Assembly: GCA_947494145.1 (NCBI GenBank)
Contig: CANLTZ010000011.1
Span: 62,001-126,000, forward strand
DNA from: an uncultured Jannaschia sp.
GTDB lineage: Bacteria > Pseudomonadota > Alphaproteobacteria > Rhodobacterales > Rhodobacteraceae
Reading direction: 5' to 3'
Length of the DNA stretch: 64,000 nt
Both the position numbers and the translations under genes were made by a program. The stretch's first letter is position 1; every line of letters starts with the position of its first letter. The notes under the pieces were generated by a model. It worked only from the letters and a program-made list of their open reading frames with translations, had not been told where the DNA came from and did not search any database. Positions 9,483 through 19,056 of the stretch are shown in pieces.

Positions 9483-10093
9483 GAGCGCCGCGCCAGGGCA
9501 AAAGCGCCGTCGCGCATAAGCGCCAGACCCGCCAACGCGAAAAGGCCCGACGCCACGCCATCGATCCAGCGCCGCGCGCTTGCATATGCGCCGCGCATGA
9601 GCGGGCGCGAGAAGATCAGCCCATAGATCGCGTAGATCAGCACCGTCGCGACCATGGTCAGCGGCACCAACAGCCAGGCAAGGCCCGGCATGTCGGGCGG
9701 GGTGCCCACGGCAATGGTGGCCGTCCAAGCAAAAACCGCTTTGGGGTTAGATAAATTGAGGATCAGACCCGCGCGGAAGCCCGACGGGATCGCCAGTGTG
9801 CCGGATGCAGGCCGAATTGCCGCGCACCCCGCCCCCCAGGCCAGCCACAGGAGGTACGCGCCGCCCCCGACCTTGAAACCGATGAGGGCTGAGGGCGCGG
9901 CTGCCAGCACGGCGCCGAACCCAGCCGCCGCAAACAAACCCCAGACGCCAAGCGCCAGGGTGAGGCCCAGGTTGAGCCGCATAGCCGCCCCCATGCCACG
10001 CGCCATGGCGGTGGTCACCATAGCCAACACGGCGGGCCCAGGCGAAGCGCAGACGATTGCGAATGTCGCCAGACCGAACAGAAAGGTTTCCAT
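9479..10093 (-). CDS. LysE/RhtB-family amino acid exporter
   Basis: A 204-residue inner-membrane protein with about six hydrophobic helices. The family N-terminal signature [17 protein letters not shown] and the internal SNPKAVFAW are present. The family exports amino acids or their derivatives; the substrate here cannot be deduced. It lies between pdxJ (14 bases upstream) and acpS (four-base overlap), so it has been taken into the conserved housekeeping operon and is co-transcribed. Confidence 0.9.
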   Translation of the reverse strand: METFLFGLATFAIVCASPGPAVLAMVTTAMARGMGAAMRLNLGLTLALGVWGLFAAAGFGAVLAAAPSALIGFKVGGGAYLLWLAWGAGCAAIRPASGTLAIPSGFRAGLILNLSNPKAVFAWTATIAVGTPPDMPGLAWLLVPLTMVATVLIYAIYGLIFSRPLMRGAYASARRWIDGVASGLFALAGLALMRDGAFALARRS

Positions 10094-10106
10094 CCCGCGT
10101 CTAGCC

Positions 10107-10856
10107 TCAAACAGCCGCGGCGCGGGCCTGGTCCATCAGGCGCCGCATCTCGGAAATGGCGCCCGGCAGGCCACGAAACAGCGCCTCCCCCATGAGGAAA
10201 TGGCCGATATTGAGCTCCATCACCTGCGGCAGCGCCGCGATGGGCGCGACGGAGGTGTAGCTGAGCCCGTGGCCCGCATGGACTTCAAGGCCCAGATCGT
10301 GGGCTTGGGCGGCGGCGGCGGTCACGCGCTTCAATTCAGCGGCGGCATCATCGGCGCGCCCTTCATCCACGGCATCGCAATAGGGGCCCACATGCAACTC
10401 AACCACCTGGGCGCCGACGTGGGACGCAGCCTCGATCTGCGCCGGGTCTGCAGCCACGAAAAGCGAGATGCGCGCCCCTGCATCACGCAGGGGCGCGATG
10501 TAGTGAGCCAGGCGGGTCTGGTCGGCGGCGACTTCCAGCCCGCCCTCGGTCGTGCGTTCTTCGCGCCGTTCCGGCACTAGACAGACGGCATGGGGCTTCG
10601 TTTGCAGCGCAATGCGCGCCATTTCATCGGTGGCGGCCATCTCGAAGTTGAGCGGGATGGAAATGGCCTGGCGGATCGCTTCCATATCGGCATCACGAAT
10701 ATGGCGGCGATCTTCACGTAGATGGGCGGTGATGCCATCGGCCCCGGCCTCCTCGGCGGCCAAAGCCGCGCGCACCGGATCCGGCGTGGCGCCGCCGCGC
10801 GCGTTTCGCAGCGTGGCAACATGGTCGATGTTGATCCCCAGACGAAGCTTTTCCAT
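10107..10856 (-). CDS. pdxJ: Pyridoxine 5'-phosphate synthase
   Basis: A 249-residue TIM-barrel enzyme that condenses 1-deoxyxylulose 5-phosphate with 3-amino-2-oxopropyl phosphate to give pyridoxine 5'-phosphate. Diagnostic stretches are [30 protein letters not shown], and LEVHAGHGL. The ATG at 10856 is preferred over the one two codons upstream because the ribosome site GGAGG lies six bases before it. It precedes the LysE gene and acpS, an arrangement that links vitamin B6 and lipid cofactor genes in this group. Confidence 0.97.
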   Translation of the reverse strand: MEKLRLGINIDHVATLRNARGGATPDPVRAALAAEEAGADGITAHLREDRRHIRDADMEAIRQAISIPLNFEMAATDEMARIALQTKPHAVCLVPERREERTTEGGLEVAADQTRLAHYIAPLRDAGARISLFVAADPAQIEAASHVGAQVVELHVGPYCDAVDEGRADDAAAELKRVTAAAAQAHDLGLEVHAGHGLSYTSVAPIAALPQVMELNIGHFLMGEALFRGLPGAISEMRRLMDQARAAAV

Positions 10857-10868
10857 GTCCATCCTCCC

Positions 10869-11549
10869 TCAATGACCGCCATCGGCAGCACGGCGCGCAT
10901 CCGCAGCTTTCTTTTCAGCCGCACGCGCAGCCGCCTTGCGCCGGATTTCGTCCAGCTTCTTCTTGATCGCCCCACGTCGGCGCCGTTGATACGCCTCGAT
11001 CAGCGGCAGCGAAATCGTATAGGCGGCGATGCCTGTGAAAATGCCGGGAATGATGCCCCCGATCAGCCAGGGAAAGAAGACGTCATGCCAGAAGACAAAG
11101 GTCGCGTGCCAATCCACAGTCTGACCGGTGATCGCGTACCAGGAGTTCCAGAATAGGTCTTGGCCCGCACCGGCGAATTTGTCGAAGATGTTTTCATCCA
11201 TCGTGGCGGCGGGTTGGGTGCCGAGAATCCAATGACCAAGGTTCAGGGACACGACCCCGATGGGCACATAGGTCAGCGGGTTGCCGAAGAACGTGCCCAG
11301 AAGCGCAGCCATGATGTTGCCGCGCAAGACGAATGCCACCACAGCCGCGACGATGAAGTGCAACCCATAGAACGGCGTGAAGGTGGTGAAGACGCCCGCC
11401 ATGATGCCGCGGCTGATCTTGCGCGGCGTGTCGGGCAGGCGCCTGAGACGGTGCTTGACATAGACGGCGGCGCGCGCCCAACCGCCACGGGGCCAGATGG
11501 CCTGCCAGATGGCGCGGCCGATGGGCAGCCTGTCTCTGCGTTTGAACAT
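10869..11549 (-). CDS. DUF2062 domain membrane protein
   Basis: A 226-residue protein. The DUF2062 core runs from about residue 25 to 180, with hydrophobic segments around GLHFIVAAVVAFVLRGN, GTFFGNPLTYVPIGVVSL and the C-terminal FPWLIGGIIPGIFTGIAAY. The last 40 residues are highly charged (RRRRGAIKKKLDEIRRK, then alanine-rich) and probably lie in the cytoplasm. It is placed between rsh and pdxJ with short gaps (15 and 12 bases), as in many Rhodobacteraceae. Function is unknown. Confidence 0.88.
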   Translation of the reverse strand: MFKRRDRLPIGRAIWQAIWPRGGWARAAVYVKHRLRRLPDTPRKISRGIMAGVFTTFTPFYGLHFIVAAVVAFVLRGNIMAALLGTFFGNPLTYVPIGVVSLNLGHWILGTQPAATMDENIFDKFAGAGQDLFWNSWYAITGQTVDWHATFVFWHDVFFPWLIGGIIPGIFTGIAAYTISLPLIEAYQRRRRGAIKKKLDEIRRKAAARAAEKKAADARRAADGGH

Positions 11550-11564
11550 TTGAGCCTCCGTCCG

Positions 11565-13712
11565 TCAGACAGGCTCAGGGCGGAGCGACGGCTCCGGCGC
11601 GGTGGGCGCGCGGTTGCGCTTGATCTGGGCGACATCATTATCGCTTTCGGTGGCCATGATCAGCGCGTGCAGATGTTCGCGGTCTCGGACATCCACGTCG
11701 ATGAGTAGGCGGAAAAAGTCGGGCTTGCGGTCGACGAAGCGCAGGTCAGAGATATTGGCGTTTTGCTCCGCAATCAGCGTGCAGATCCGGCCCAGCACGC
11801 CGGGCGCGTTCGATATCGCCATATCCAAGGTCACCGCATTGCGCGCCGCGTGGTGGCCCGGGGCCCATTGCAGGTCGATCCAGCGTTCGGTCTGATCCTC
11901 GAACTCGGCCATGCGAGGGCAATCGATGGCGTGAATGGTCACGCCCCGGCCCTTGTTGGTGATGCCCACGATCCGTTCGCCGGGAATGGGCTGGCAGCAG
12001 GGCGCGCGGTCGTAATGGGCCTTGGGGTCGAGCCCGACAATGGCGCGGTTTTCCGGCACATTGGCCGCGATTTCTTCTTTGGCGAGCTCAGGATAGAGGG
12101 TCGAGACGACGGTGCGCGCACTCAGTTGCGACGCACCGATAGCAGCCAGCAAGTCTTCATCATCGTCGCGGCCCAGGGCCTGAGCCGCAGTAGTCAGCGC
12201 CTTGTCGGTAGCGCGTTTGCCCACTTGCGCAAAGGCCGCGCGGGCCAGTTCTCGGCCCAACCGAACATGGCCGCTGCGCCGCTCGGCCTTGAGCGCGCGG
12301 CGGATGGCAGACTTGGCGCGCCCCGTGGTGGCGATGTCGATCCAGGTGGCCTGGGGGGTCTGGGCTTCGGCGGTGACGACTTCCACAGATTGGCCATTGC
12401 GCAGCCGTGTCCAGAGGGGCACGCGCATCCCATCCACCTTCGCGGCCACGGTCCGGTGACCGATGCGCGTATGGATGGCATAGGCGAAATCGATGGGCGT
12501 GGCCCCTTTGGGCAGGCTGACCACATCGCCCTTGGGCGTGAAGCAGAAGACCTGGTCAGAATACATTTCCAGCTTCACGGCTTCCATGAATTCCGCATGG
12601 TCGGAGGCTTCTTCGAACCGTTCGGTCATCTGTTGCAACCAGGCGGCGGGGTCCACGGCAAAGGGGTTTTCGGCCCTGACCCCATCGCGGTAAGACCAAT
12701 GCGCGGCGACACCGCGTTCAGCCACTTCGTGCATGGCGCGGGTGCGGATCTGCACTTCCACCCGCTTGCCGTCGCGCCCGGATACGGTGGTATGGATAGA
12801 CCGATATCCGTTGGATTTCGGCTGGCTGACATAATCCTTGAACCGTCCGGGCACAGCGCGCCAACGACGGTGGATCACGCCCAGGGCGGCGTAGATCTCA
12901 TGCTCCTCATCGACGATGATGCGGAAGCCATAAATGTCGGACAGGCGGCTGAACCCGATCTCCTTCTGTTCCATCTTGCGCCAGATCGAAAAGGGCCGCT
13001 TAGCCCGCCCCTTGACGCTTGCCACGATGTCGGCGCGCGCAAGCTCCGCCACGATATCATCGGTGATGCGGCGGATGATATCGCCCGATTCCTTCTGAAG
13101 CGTTACGAAACGCCGCATGATCGAGTTGCGCGCATCGGGGTTGAGCACGGCGAAGCACAGATCCTCCAACTCCTCCCGCATCCATTGCATCCCCATGCGA
13201 CCGGCCAATGGCGCATAGATTTCCATGGTTTCATGGGCTTTCTGCGCCTGTTTGTGGGCCGCCATGTGGCGAATGGTACGCATATTGTGCAGCCGGTCGG
13301 TCAGCTTGACCAAGATCACGCGCATGTCCTTCGACATGGCCATGAAGAGCTTGCGGAAGTTTTCAGCCTGCTTCGTCTCGGACGAGGTCAGTTCCAGATT
13401 TGTCAGCTTGGTGACACCGTCCACCAGTTCGGCGATTTCCGTGCCGAAGCGCTTTTCGACCTCCGCGTAAGACGCGCGGGTGTCTTCAATCGTGTCGTGC
13501 AAAAGGGCTGTGATAATCGTGGCGTCGTCCAGCCGCTGTTCGGTCAGCAAGCTGGCCACTTCCACGGGATGCGTGAAATAGGCCTCGCCGGAACGGCGAT
13601 ACTGGCCTTCATGCATCTCTTGGCCGTAGGCATAGGCCGCCCGGATCCGGTCGGCATCCGTCTTGGGATTGTAGGCGCGCACCTGCGCGATCAGGTCTTC
13701 AACCTCGATCAT
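11565..13712 (-). CDS. rsh: Bifunctional (p)ppGpp synthetase/hydrolase (Rsh)
   Basis: A 715-residue long RelA/SpoT homologue controlling the stringent response. Domains in order: HD hydrolase with HDTIEDT (His72-Asp73, intact, so hydrolysis is expected), synthetase with GRAKRPFSIWRKM and DIYGFRIIVDEE plus YVSQPKSNGYRSIHTT, TGS (about 390-450, VFCFTPKGDVVSLPKGATPI), a conserved Cys region (YDRAPCCQPIPGE), and a C-terminal ACT domain. As usual in alphaproteobacteria it is probably the only long Rsh. It follows rpoZ by 19 bases. Confidence 0.97.
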   Translation of the reverse strand: MIEVEDLIAQVRAYNPKTDADRIRAAYAYGQEMHEGQYRRSGEAYFTHPVEVASLLTEQRLDDATIITALLHDTIEDTRASYAEVEKRFGTEIAELVDGVTKLTNLELTSSETKQAENFRKLFMAMSKDMRVILVKLTDRLHNMRTIRHMAAHKQAQKAHETMEIYAPLAGRMGMQWMREELEDLCFAVLNPDARNSIMRRFVTLQKESGDIIRRITDDIVAELARADIVASVKGRAKRPFSIWRKMEQKEIGFSRLSDIYGFRIIVDEEHEIYAALGVIHRRWRAVPGRFKDYVSQPKSNGYRSIHTTVSGRDGKRVEVQIRTRAMHEVAERGVAAHWSYRDGVRAENPFAVDPAAWLQQMTERFEEASDHAEFMEAVKLEMYSDQVFCFTPKGDVVSLPKGATPIDFAYAIHTRIGHRTVAAKVDGMRVPLWTRLRNGQSVEVVTAEAQTPQATWIDIATTGRAKSAIRRALKAERRSGHVRLGRELARAAFAQVGKRATDKALTTAAQALGRDDDEDLLAAIGASQLSARTVVSTLYPELAKEEIAANVPENRAIVGLDPKAHYDRAPCCQPIPGERIVGITNKGRGVTIHAIDCPRMAEFEDQTERWIDLQWAPGHHAARNAVTLDMAISNAPGVLGRICTLIAEQNANISDLRFVDRKPDFFRLLIDVDVRDREHLHALIMATESDNDVAQIKRNRAPTAPEPSLRPEPV

Positions 13713-13731
13713 CGGCGGCGCGCATCCCTCG

Positions 13732-14085
13732 TTATTGCTGGCCCTGCGCCTCCATCAGCGCGCGCAGCAGTTTCTCTTCGGACATGTCGTCCTGCGCAGG
13801 CGCGTCCTTTTCGACGCCCATCAGAAGGGCCATCCGGTCTTCTTCGGGCTCGTCGACTTCGATCTGGGTCTGGTTCGACTCGATCAAACGCTCCTTCAGG
13901 TCGTCAGCCTGCTGGGTTTCTTCCGCGATCTCACGAAGGGCCACGACGGGGTTCTTGTCGTTGTCGCGATCTACGGTCAGCGGGCTGCCGGTGGCGATTT
14001 CCCGGGCACGGTGAGCGGCGAGCATCACAAGCTCAAACCGGTTGGGGACCTTGTCGACGCAATCTTCGACTGTAACGCGGGCCAT
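13732..14085 (-). CDS. rpoZ: RNA polymerase omega subunit
   Basis: A 117-residue omega subunit that supports assembly of beta-prime into RNA polymerase and, in many bacteria, (p)ppGpp binding. The N-terminus [20 protein letters not shown] and the helix [14 protein letters not shown] are characteristic. The C-terminus is an acidic tail. It is immediately upstream of rsh, the usual order, placing a (p)ppGpp target and the enzyme that makes the signal in one transcript. Confidence 0.97.
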   Translation of the reverse strand: MARVTVEDCVDKVPNRFELVMLAAHRAREIATGSPLTVDRDNDKNPVVALREIAEETQQADDLKERLIESNQTQIEVDEPEEDRMALLMGVEKDAPAQDDMSEEKLLRALMEAQGQQ

Positions 14086-14133
14086 CGGCGCACCTCAGCA
14101 TAGGGGGCAAGAGAGCGCTAGATACGACTGTCG

Positions 14134-14709
14134 TCAGCCGTTTACAACCCCGATCCGACGCACCTGTGCCCGGGTCTCGGCGGACAATGCGTCCCGCATG
14201 TTCCGCGCCGTCCGACCGGTCAGCGGGTGGCGCCAATCGGGTGCCACATCACAAAGCGGGACAAGCACGAATCCCCTGTCTTGCAGCCTGGGATGGGGCA
14301 AGATGAGCTGGTCGGGCGCCTCTGACTTCTGCTGGTCGGGCGGCAGCGACATCCAGGCGCGCTGTGACGTTGCGTCAGGCCGGACAAGCCTGCCAGATCC
14401 CAGAAGGTCGAGGTCGAGAACCCGGGGCGCCCATCTTTCGATGCGTACCCGCCCCGCCCGCCGCTCGACGGAATGGAGCCGCGCCAGCAGTTTCTCTGGC
14501 GCGATATCAGAGGCTAACCGTAAGACTGAATTGACAAAATCTGGACCAGAGCCCTGCGGCCAAGCCGGCGTTCGATAGAGGAATGACAGACGCAGCGAAG
14601 GCCCGCCGATGCTTCTTGCCGCCCGGGCAACGATCCGCGCGTTCGCGTTCATGGAACCTGCGGAATTGGCTCCGAGCGCAATCAGATGTATCCTCAATGC
14701 ACTATCCAC
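14134..14709 (-). CDS. folK: 6-hydroxymethyl-7,8-dihydropterin pyrophosphokinase
   Basis: A 191-residue folate-synthesis enzyme that transfers pyrophosphate from ATP to 6-hydroxymethyl-dihydropterin. The LIALGANSAG start, the FLYRTPAW loop, and RIERWAPRVLDLDLL with its paired magnesium-binding aspartates, followed by LPHPRLQDRGFVLVPL, are all present. It is probably the first gene of the minus-strand block that continues with rpoZ (48 bases) and rsh. It is divergent from the NYN-domain gene. Confidence 0.95.
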   Translation of the reverse strand: MDSALRIHLIALGANSAGSMNANARIVARAARSIGGPSLRLSFLYRTPAWPQGSGPDFVNSVLRLASDIAPEKLLARLHSVERRAGRVRIERWAPRVLDLDLLGSGRLVRPDATSQRAWMSLPPDQQKSEAPDQLILPHPRLQDRGFVLVPLCDVAPDWRHPLTGRTARNMRDALSAETRAQVRRIGVVNG

Positions 14710-14814
14710 ATATTGCGTGGTCCAAAAATGGCTTTATTTGTTAACGTCACCGGGACTTATCCGCCGCCAATTTGATCACTCACAGGCAGGGTTTTTCCCT
14801 GAGAGGACAAGAAC

Positions 14815-15375
14815 ATGTTTTACCGAGACGAGCGCTTGGCGCTCTTCATCGACGGCTCGAACCTTTACGCCGCCGCCAAAGCGCTTTCGTTTGACATCGA
14901 CTATAAGCTCTTGAGACAGGAATTCGTCAGGCGAGGCAAGATGTTGCGGGCGTTCTACTACACGGCCCTTCTCGAGTCTGAGGAATACTCTCCTATCCGG
15001 CCTTTGGTGGATTGGCTGCACTATAATGGGTTCACCATGGTGACGAAGCCCGCGAAAGAGTTCACCGATAGCCAGGGCCGCCGCAAGGTCAAAGGCAATA
15101 TGGATATCGAGCTGACCGTCGATGCCCTGGAGACGGCAGAACACGTGGATCACATCGTGCTCTTTTCCGGCGATGGCGATTTCCGACCTCTCGTCGAAGC
15201 GCTCCAGCGCAAGGGCGTGCGGGTCTCAGTCTGTTCCACAATTCGCAGCCAGCCGCCGATGATCGCAGATGAGTTGCGCCGCCAGGCCGACAATTTCATT
15301 GAACTTGATGAGTTGCGCGATGTGATCGGACGGCCCCCACGCGATATGCCGGAACGCGCCGCGGCGGCGGGCTAA
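14815..15375 (+). CDS. NYN (PIN-like) domain protein
   Basis: A 186-residue LabA/NYN-type protein. The N-terminal LALFIDGSNLYAA provides the first acidic metal-binding residue. KGNMDIELTVDALE and HIVLFSGDGDFRPLVEAL provide the remaining acidic residues of the PIN-like nuclease site, and VRVSVCSTIRSQPP follows. Such proteins are presumed magnesium-dependent RNases. It stands alone, divergent from folK across a 105-base promoter region, and converges with the TRIC-like gene. Confidence 0.9.
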   Translation: MFYRDERLALFIDGSNLYAAAKALSFDIDYKLLRQEFVRRGKMLRAFYYTALLESEEYSPIRPLVDWLHYNGFTMVTKPAKEFTDSQGRRKVKGNMDIELTVDALETAEHVDHIVLFSGDGDFRPLVEALQRKGVRVSVCSTIRSQPPMIADELRRQADNFIELDELRDVIGRPPRDMPERAAAAG

Positions 15376-15432
15376 CGGACACTTCAAGAGTTGTAGGTTG
15401 GTCTGGCCAGGTATTGGCCAAGCTGCGACGCT

Positions 15433-16056
15433 TCAGGCCTTTGGCGGCCGTGGTCGGAAGGACGGCATTCGCCAGCCAAACCGGATCGACCCTGCGCGCA
15501 GCGCGAAGGTAAGCCCGGCACAAGCAGCAATCGGAACCAGCGGGGAAGCCGTCAAGTCGCGGGACATAACGGCGGCCCCCGCCCCCGCCAACGCGGCGGT
15601 CACATAAAGCTCCCCCTGCTTAAGCACCAGCGGCACCTCGTTGCAGACAACGTCGCGCATCAGGCCCCCCATGCAGCCGGTGACCACCCCCATCACCACC
15701 TGCACCCAGACCCCCTGCCCCATACCATGGGCGACGCCGACCCCCGCCGCCACGGCCACCGAAAGCGCGACGGCATCAAGCCAGACAATCCAGGTCAGGC
15801 GCGATGCGAGCAGATGATGGGTGAAGAAGACGGCCACAGCCGCCCCGGCGGCCAAGGCCACAGGGGCTGGATCTGCGATCCAGAAAACGGGATCACGTCC
15901 CAGAAGCAAATCGCGCATCGTGCCGCCACCCACCGCCGTCAGGCATGCGACGAAGATGAACCCCACGGGGTCAAGCTGTGCGCGCGCCGCTACCAGCGCG
16001 CCCGTGATCGCAAAGACCAGAACGGCGGCCAGGTCCAGAAGCACGACCGGTGTCAC
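15433..16056 (-). CDS. TRIC/UPF0126-family membrane channel
   Basis: A 207-residue membrane protein with about seven hydrophobic helices and two related halves: the first with AITGALVAARAQLDPVGFI and GGGTMRDLLLGRDP, the second with MGVVTGCMGGLMRDVVCNEVP. The repeated GG..RD motif is the hallmark of prokaryotic trimeric intracellular cation channel homologues. Bacterial members conduct monovalent cations in vitro, but the physiological role is unclear. Its start overlaps the Nudix stop by four bases. Confidence 0.88.
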   Translation of the reverse strand: MTPVVLLDLAAVLVFAITGALVAARAQLDPVGFIFVACLTAVGGGTMRDLLLGRDPVFWIADPAPVALAAGAAVAVFFTHHLLASRLTWIVWLDAVALSVAVAAGVGVAHGMGQGVWVQVVMGVVTGCMGGLMRDVVCNEVPLVLKQGELYVTAALAGAGAAVMSRDLTASPLVPIAACAGLTFALRAGSIRFGWRMPSFRPRPPKA

Positions 16057-16421
16057 GCGGCGACCCGTTGCGGGATATCTGCAAAAGGGCAGACGAAGGC
16101 CGATCGCTCTGAAAGGTCCTGCCAGAAGAACGCGAAGCGGTGCCCCCCGTCGTCAGCGCAATCGTGTGTCCAACTCTCAGGTAATCGTCCAGTCTGCAGG
16201 TCGATCAGATGCCGATGGGCCTGCTCGAATGGCAAAACGGTCAGCGGCGTCGGAGTGTTGGCCGCAATGCCCGCCTCTTCGCGTAACTCCCGCAGGGCCG
16301 CGTCGCGTGGGTCTTCCCCGGGCTCAATGCCGCCCTTGACCAGTCGTAGACCCGCCAAAGGATGGCGGAACGCCAAGACGCGGCTGCCTTGACGGACAAT
16401 GGGACAGGCGACCTGCCTCAT
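16053..16421 (-). CDS. Nudix hydrolase
   Basis: A 122-residue pyrophosphohydrolase. The complete Nudix box is [20 protein letters not shown] followed by AGI, with the metal-binding glutamates intact. The substrate cannot be read from the sequence; the short length fits a minimal housecleaning enzyme. It overlaps rnhA upstream and the TRIC-like gene downstream by four bases each, so all three share a transcript. Confidence 0.92.
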   Translation of the reverse strand: MRQVACPIVRQGSRVLAFRHPLAGLRLVKGGIEPGEDPRDAALRELREEAGIAANTPTPLTVLPFEQAHRHLIDLQTGRLPESWTHDCADDGGHRFAFFWQDLSERSAFVCPFADIPQRVAA

Positions 16422-16879
16422 CCTTTGGCCGGCTTGAACGGCGCCATGCCAGCACGGGCCAGTTCATCCGCGCGCTCATTTTCCGGGTGGCCAGCATGGC
16501 CCTTGACCCATTCCCAGGTCACATCGTGGCGCGCAGCCGCGTCATCGAGCCTGCGCCAAAGGTCTTCGTTCTTGACGGGTTTGCGGGTCGATGTCCTCCA
16601 GCCGTTCCGCTTCCAACCATGCAACCAAGCCGTGATGCCCCCTTTGACATAGGCGGAATCAGTGACGACGGTCAGGGTGGAGGGCCGCGCCAGCGCCTCC
16701 AACGCGAAAATGGCCGCCATCAACTCCATCCGGTTGTTGGTGGTCTCGGCCTCGCCACCCTTAAGCTCACGCTCTTTGACGACGGCCTCACCTTCGCGCG
16801 CAATCAGCAGCGCGCCCCAGCCGCCGGGGCCAGGATTCCCCGAACAGGCCCCGTCGGTATAGGCGAACAGCTCAGGCAT
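16418..16879 (-). CDS. rnhA: Ribonuclease HI
   Basis: A 153-residue enzyme that cuts RNA in RNA-DNA hybrids. The four catalytic acids are visible in [38 protein letters not shown] and ENERADELA. The start [10 protein letters not shown] at 16879 overlaps the upstream methyltransferase stop by eight bases; the longer open frame is shadow sequence from that gene. A basic handle region ([18 protein letters not shown]) for hybrid binding is present. Confidence 0.96.
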   Translation of the reverse strand: MPELFAYTDGACSGNPGPGGWGALLIAREGEAVVKERELKGGEAETTNNRMELMAAIFALEALARPSTLTVVTDSAYVKGGITAWLHGWKRNGWRTSTRKPVKNEDLWRRLDDAAARHDVTWEWVKGHAGHPENERADELARAGMAPFKPAKG

Positions 16880-17471
16880 CGGGCTTACGGCTTCGATAGA
16901 CGATATAGTCGGCGAGTTGGCCGTCCAGGCCTCGGCTTCGACCATGCCGCAGGCCGATCCGTGTCAGCCCGGCGGCTTGAGTCAGATTGTCCAGATCCTC
17001 GACCTCCAGATAGACATAGCGCCGCCCCAGCTTGTCACGGGCGCTGCCCTGGCCGCGTTTGAGCGCCACATGCAGAATACCGCCCGGCACCAATGTCCCC
17101 GCAGCGCTTGTGATCAAGCCCGGCAACGCCCCTCCATCGGCATGGAGAAGCGAGAAATTGGCCCAGATGCCGCGATAGCGCCTGGACGTGTCCAAAGCGT
17201 CGAAAGGTTCGCAGCGGGCGGCGACACCCTTCGCTTCGCACAGCGCAACCATGGCGGGGGTGGCATCTGTGGCTTCCACCTCGATGCCCGCGGCCATCAT
17301 CGCCGCCGCGTCGTGGCCCGGCCCCGCACCCCAATCGAGGACCGGCGCGTCGCCTTCCGGCAGTGCGCCAAGGAAGGCTGCGCGATCCGGGGCCGTCTCA
17401 TCATCCAACGTCAGGTCGTTGTAGTCCTGCGCCGCGCGCCCATAGGCGAGAATGGTTTCTTCGTCCGTCAC
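16872..17471 (-). CDS. Class I SAM-dependent methyltransferase
   Basis: A 199-residue cytoplasmic methyltransferase. The SAM-binding motif I is [12 protein letters not shown], followed by the acidic end of strand 2 ([19 protein letters not shown]) and motif IV-like [14 protein letters not shown]. The target molecule is unknown. The start is a GTG at 17471 overlapping the TGA of the DUF3429 gene (GTGA), which is typical coupling. It leads into rnhA with an eight-base overlap. Confidence 0.88.
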   Translation of the reverse strand: MTDEETILAYGRAAQDYNDLTLDDETAPDRAAFLGALPEGDAPVLDWGAGPGHDAAAMMAAGIEVEATDATPAMVALCEAKGVAARCEPFDALDTSRRYRGIWANFSLLHADGGALPGLITSAAGTLVPGGILHVALKRGQGSARDKLGRRYVYLEVEDLDNLTQAAGLTRIGLRHGRSRGLDGQLADYIVYRSRKPDA

Positions 17472-17923
17472 AGCGCCACCGGCGCCAGGCAGAGCAGGAC
17501 GCCGCCCGTCAGGATCAACCGCAATTTCATCCACCAAGGCGGCGCCAAGCCCTGGTTCCAGAACAACCAGTCCAGCGCCAGAAGCCCGACAAAACCCGCC
17601 ATCAGCGAAGTTGCCGCCGCCTGTTCGCCTCCGCCCGTGGTGAAGAACGCCCAAAGCGCGGGCAGCACCGACAGCGCATAGCCGGTCGTGGCCACTTGGC
17701 CCTTGGCCTTGGTGGCAAAGCCCCACAGCACACCCGACATGAAGCTGAGGATCACGGCGCCATAGAACAGACCCACGTAGGGCCCAATGAAGCGCGGGCC
17801 AACCCAGGCCACGGTCTGGAGCGCCAGTGACGGCACCCATATGGTGACCAAACCCCACGCGAAGGGAAGCAGGCCAGCAAGGCCCAGCACCAGGGCGGAC
17901 CGGGGGATTGGTGCGTCGAACAT
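17468..17923 (-). CDS. DUF3429 membrane protein
   Basis: A 151-residue protein with four or five transmembrane helices (PRSALVLGLAGLLPFAWGL, VGLFYGAVILSFMSGVLWGF, TTGYALSVLPALWAFFTTGG, and two C-terminal helices). It fits DUF3429, an uncharacterised inner-membrane family. The start MFDAPIPRS at 17923 is preferred to the open frame reaching 17995, since the N-terminus then begins just before the first helix. It is coupled to the methyltransferase by a four-base overlap. Confidence 0.82.
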   Translation of the reverse strand: MFDAPIPRSALVLGLAGLLPFAWGLVTIWVPSLALQTVAWVGPRFIGPYVGLFYGAVILSFMSGVLWGFATKAKGQVATTGYALSVLPALWAFFTTGGGEQAAATSLMAGFVGLLALDWLFWNQGLAPPWWMKLRLILTGGVLLCLAPVAL

Positions 17924-18009
17924 GGGACCTGAAGTGCCATGGGCGCGCGGCACGGGAAACCAGATTTTTCCCAGACCCAGTTGAGCGACATGCACCGGGG
18001 CCGCCTAGT

Positions 18010-18627
18010 CTACGCGCGCTCCAACGCCAAGCGGCCCGCAAGCGCCGCAAAGACCGCAGCGAAGGACCGATTGAGCCAGGCCATGGCCCGCCGGGACGCC
18101 AGGACGCGGGCGCGCACCATGCCCGCGAACAGCCCGTAGATCGCGAAGACAACAAAGGTCATGGCCATGAAGACGGCGCCAAGCTGGGCCATTTCAACCG
18201 TGGCGCGGGTGGCATCGCCGGACAGGAAGGGCGGCAGCAAGGCCAGGAAGAAGATCGACAACTTCGGGTTCAAGATGTTGATAAGTGCCCCGCGGACAGC
18301 GACGCGCATCAGCGGCTCGGGCGTGGCGTCTGCCGGTTTCACGGCCAGCGCGCCCGATTGGCGCAGCGCGCCCCAGGCCATCCAAAGCAGATACGCGACG
18401 CCCGCGAATTTCACGATATTGAAGAGAAGCGCGCTGGCATGAAGGACGGCGGCAAGCCCAAGGGTGGCAGCCGTCAAGTGCGGCACAATCCCGAAGGTGC
18501 AACCCGCCGCAGCTGCCACGGCGGCCAGTTTGCCGCGACCCAGCCCCATGGCCAATGTGTAGACCACGCCCGTCCCGGGCGCGATGACCACCACCAAGGC
18601 GGTGATCAGGAATTGGATGGTGATCAT
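18010..18627 (-). CDS. LysE/RhtB-family exporter
   Basis: A 205-residue inner-membrane transporter, second of its family in the window. The N-terminal LITALVVVIAPGTGVVYTLAMG and NILNPKLSIFFLALLPPFLS are family signatures; there are about six hydrophobic helices. It is only distantly similar to the exporter at 9479-10093, so it is not a recent duplicate. The substrate is unknown. A short peptide gene lies 69 bases upstream on the same strand. Confidence 0.9.
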   Translation of the reverse strand: MITIQFLITALVVVIAPGTGVVYTLAMGLGRGKLAAVAAAAGCTFGIVPHLTAATLGLAAVLHASALLFNIVKFAGVAYLLWMAWGALRQSGALAVKPADATPEPLMRVAVRGALINILNPKLSIFFLALLPPFLSGDATRATVEMAQLGAVFMAMTFVVFAIYGLFAGMVRARVLASRRAMAWLNRSFAAVFAALAGRLALERA

Positions 18628-18696
18628 GGTGGCCCCGAACTGTCAGGCCACCATCCTTGTCTGGGGGTGCGGGGCCTGTCCAGCCCCGCTTTTGCG

Positions 18697-18822
18697 TCAC
18701 ATCATCTGGACGGCAGGGGCGTCCGGCACCAAGGCTGTGGCGCTGGTGGCCGCCGGAATGAAACTTGTCCCGATCAGAACGATGGCAAGAAGCAGGACGG
18801 GGACGCTGGCAGTGTAGGTCAT
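18697..18822 (-). CDS. 41-residue hydrophobic peptide
   Basis: A short open frame starting at ATG 18822 with a good ribosome site (AAAGGA, eight bases before). The product begins MTYTASVPVLLLAIVLIGTS, a single hydrophobic segment resembling a signal peptide or membrane anchor, and ends in a short Ala/Pro-rich tail closing at VQMM. Either a cleaved export signal or a small membrane protein is possible. It is on the same strand as the Lys/Phe-rich peptide genes but is separated from them by a strong terminator. No family is recognised; coding status rests on the ribosome site and the signal-like composition. Confidence 0.5.
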   Translation of the reverse strand: MTYTASVPVLLLAIVLIGTSFIPAATSATALVPDAPAVQMM

Positions 18823-18991
18823 GGTGAATTCCTTTGTCTTGTCAGGCGCGCTGGCCTCTATGCCTTTAATATATAGATATTTTTCCCAGGTTCACTGCAC
18901 AGGTGATCACGAAGAGCGCAGCGTTCGTGACGTGAACGTCACCTTCAAGGGCGCCGGCAACTCGACGACACCCGCACGGGTCGCACCACGC

Positions 18992-19029
18992 AAAAAACAG
19001 CCCCGCACGATGCATCGCGCGAGGCCGTT
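18992..19029 (-). terminator. Rho-independent terminator after the micropeptide genes
   Basis: On the minus strand a 17-base-pair stem with only G-U irregularities (arms around AACGGCCTCGCGCGATG and its partner) is followed directly by six T residues. It lies 28 bases beyond the stop of the last Lys/Phe-rich peptide gene and should end that transcript before the 41-residue peptide gene. Confidence 0.88.
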
Positions 19030-19056
19030 TTATGTGTCGCTGAAGCGAAGGCGAAC

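Noticed and set aside
11763-14075. 770-codon plus-strand open frame
   Set aside because: It is antisense to rsh and rpoZ, whose motifs are unmistakable; the frame is open only because of the GC-rich codon bias.
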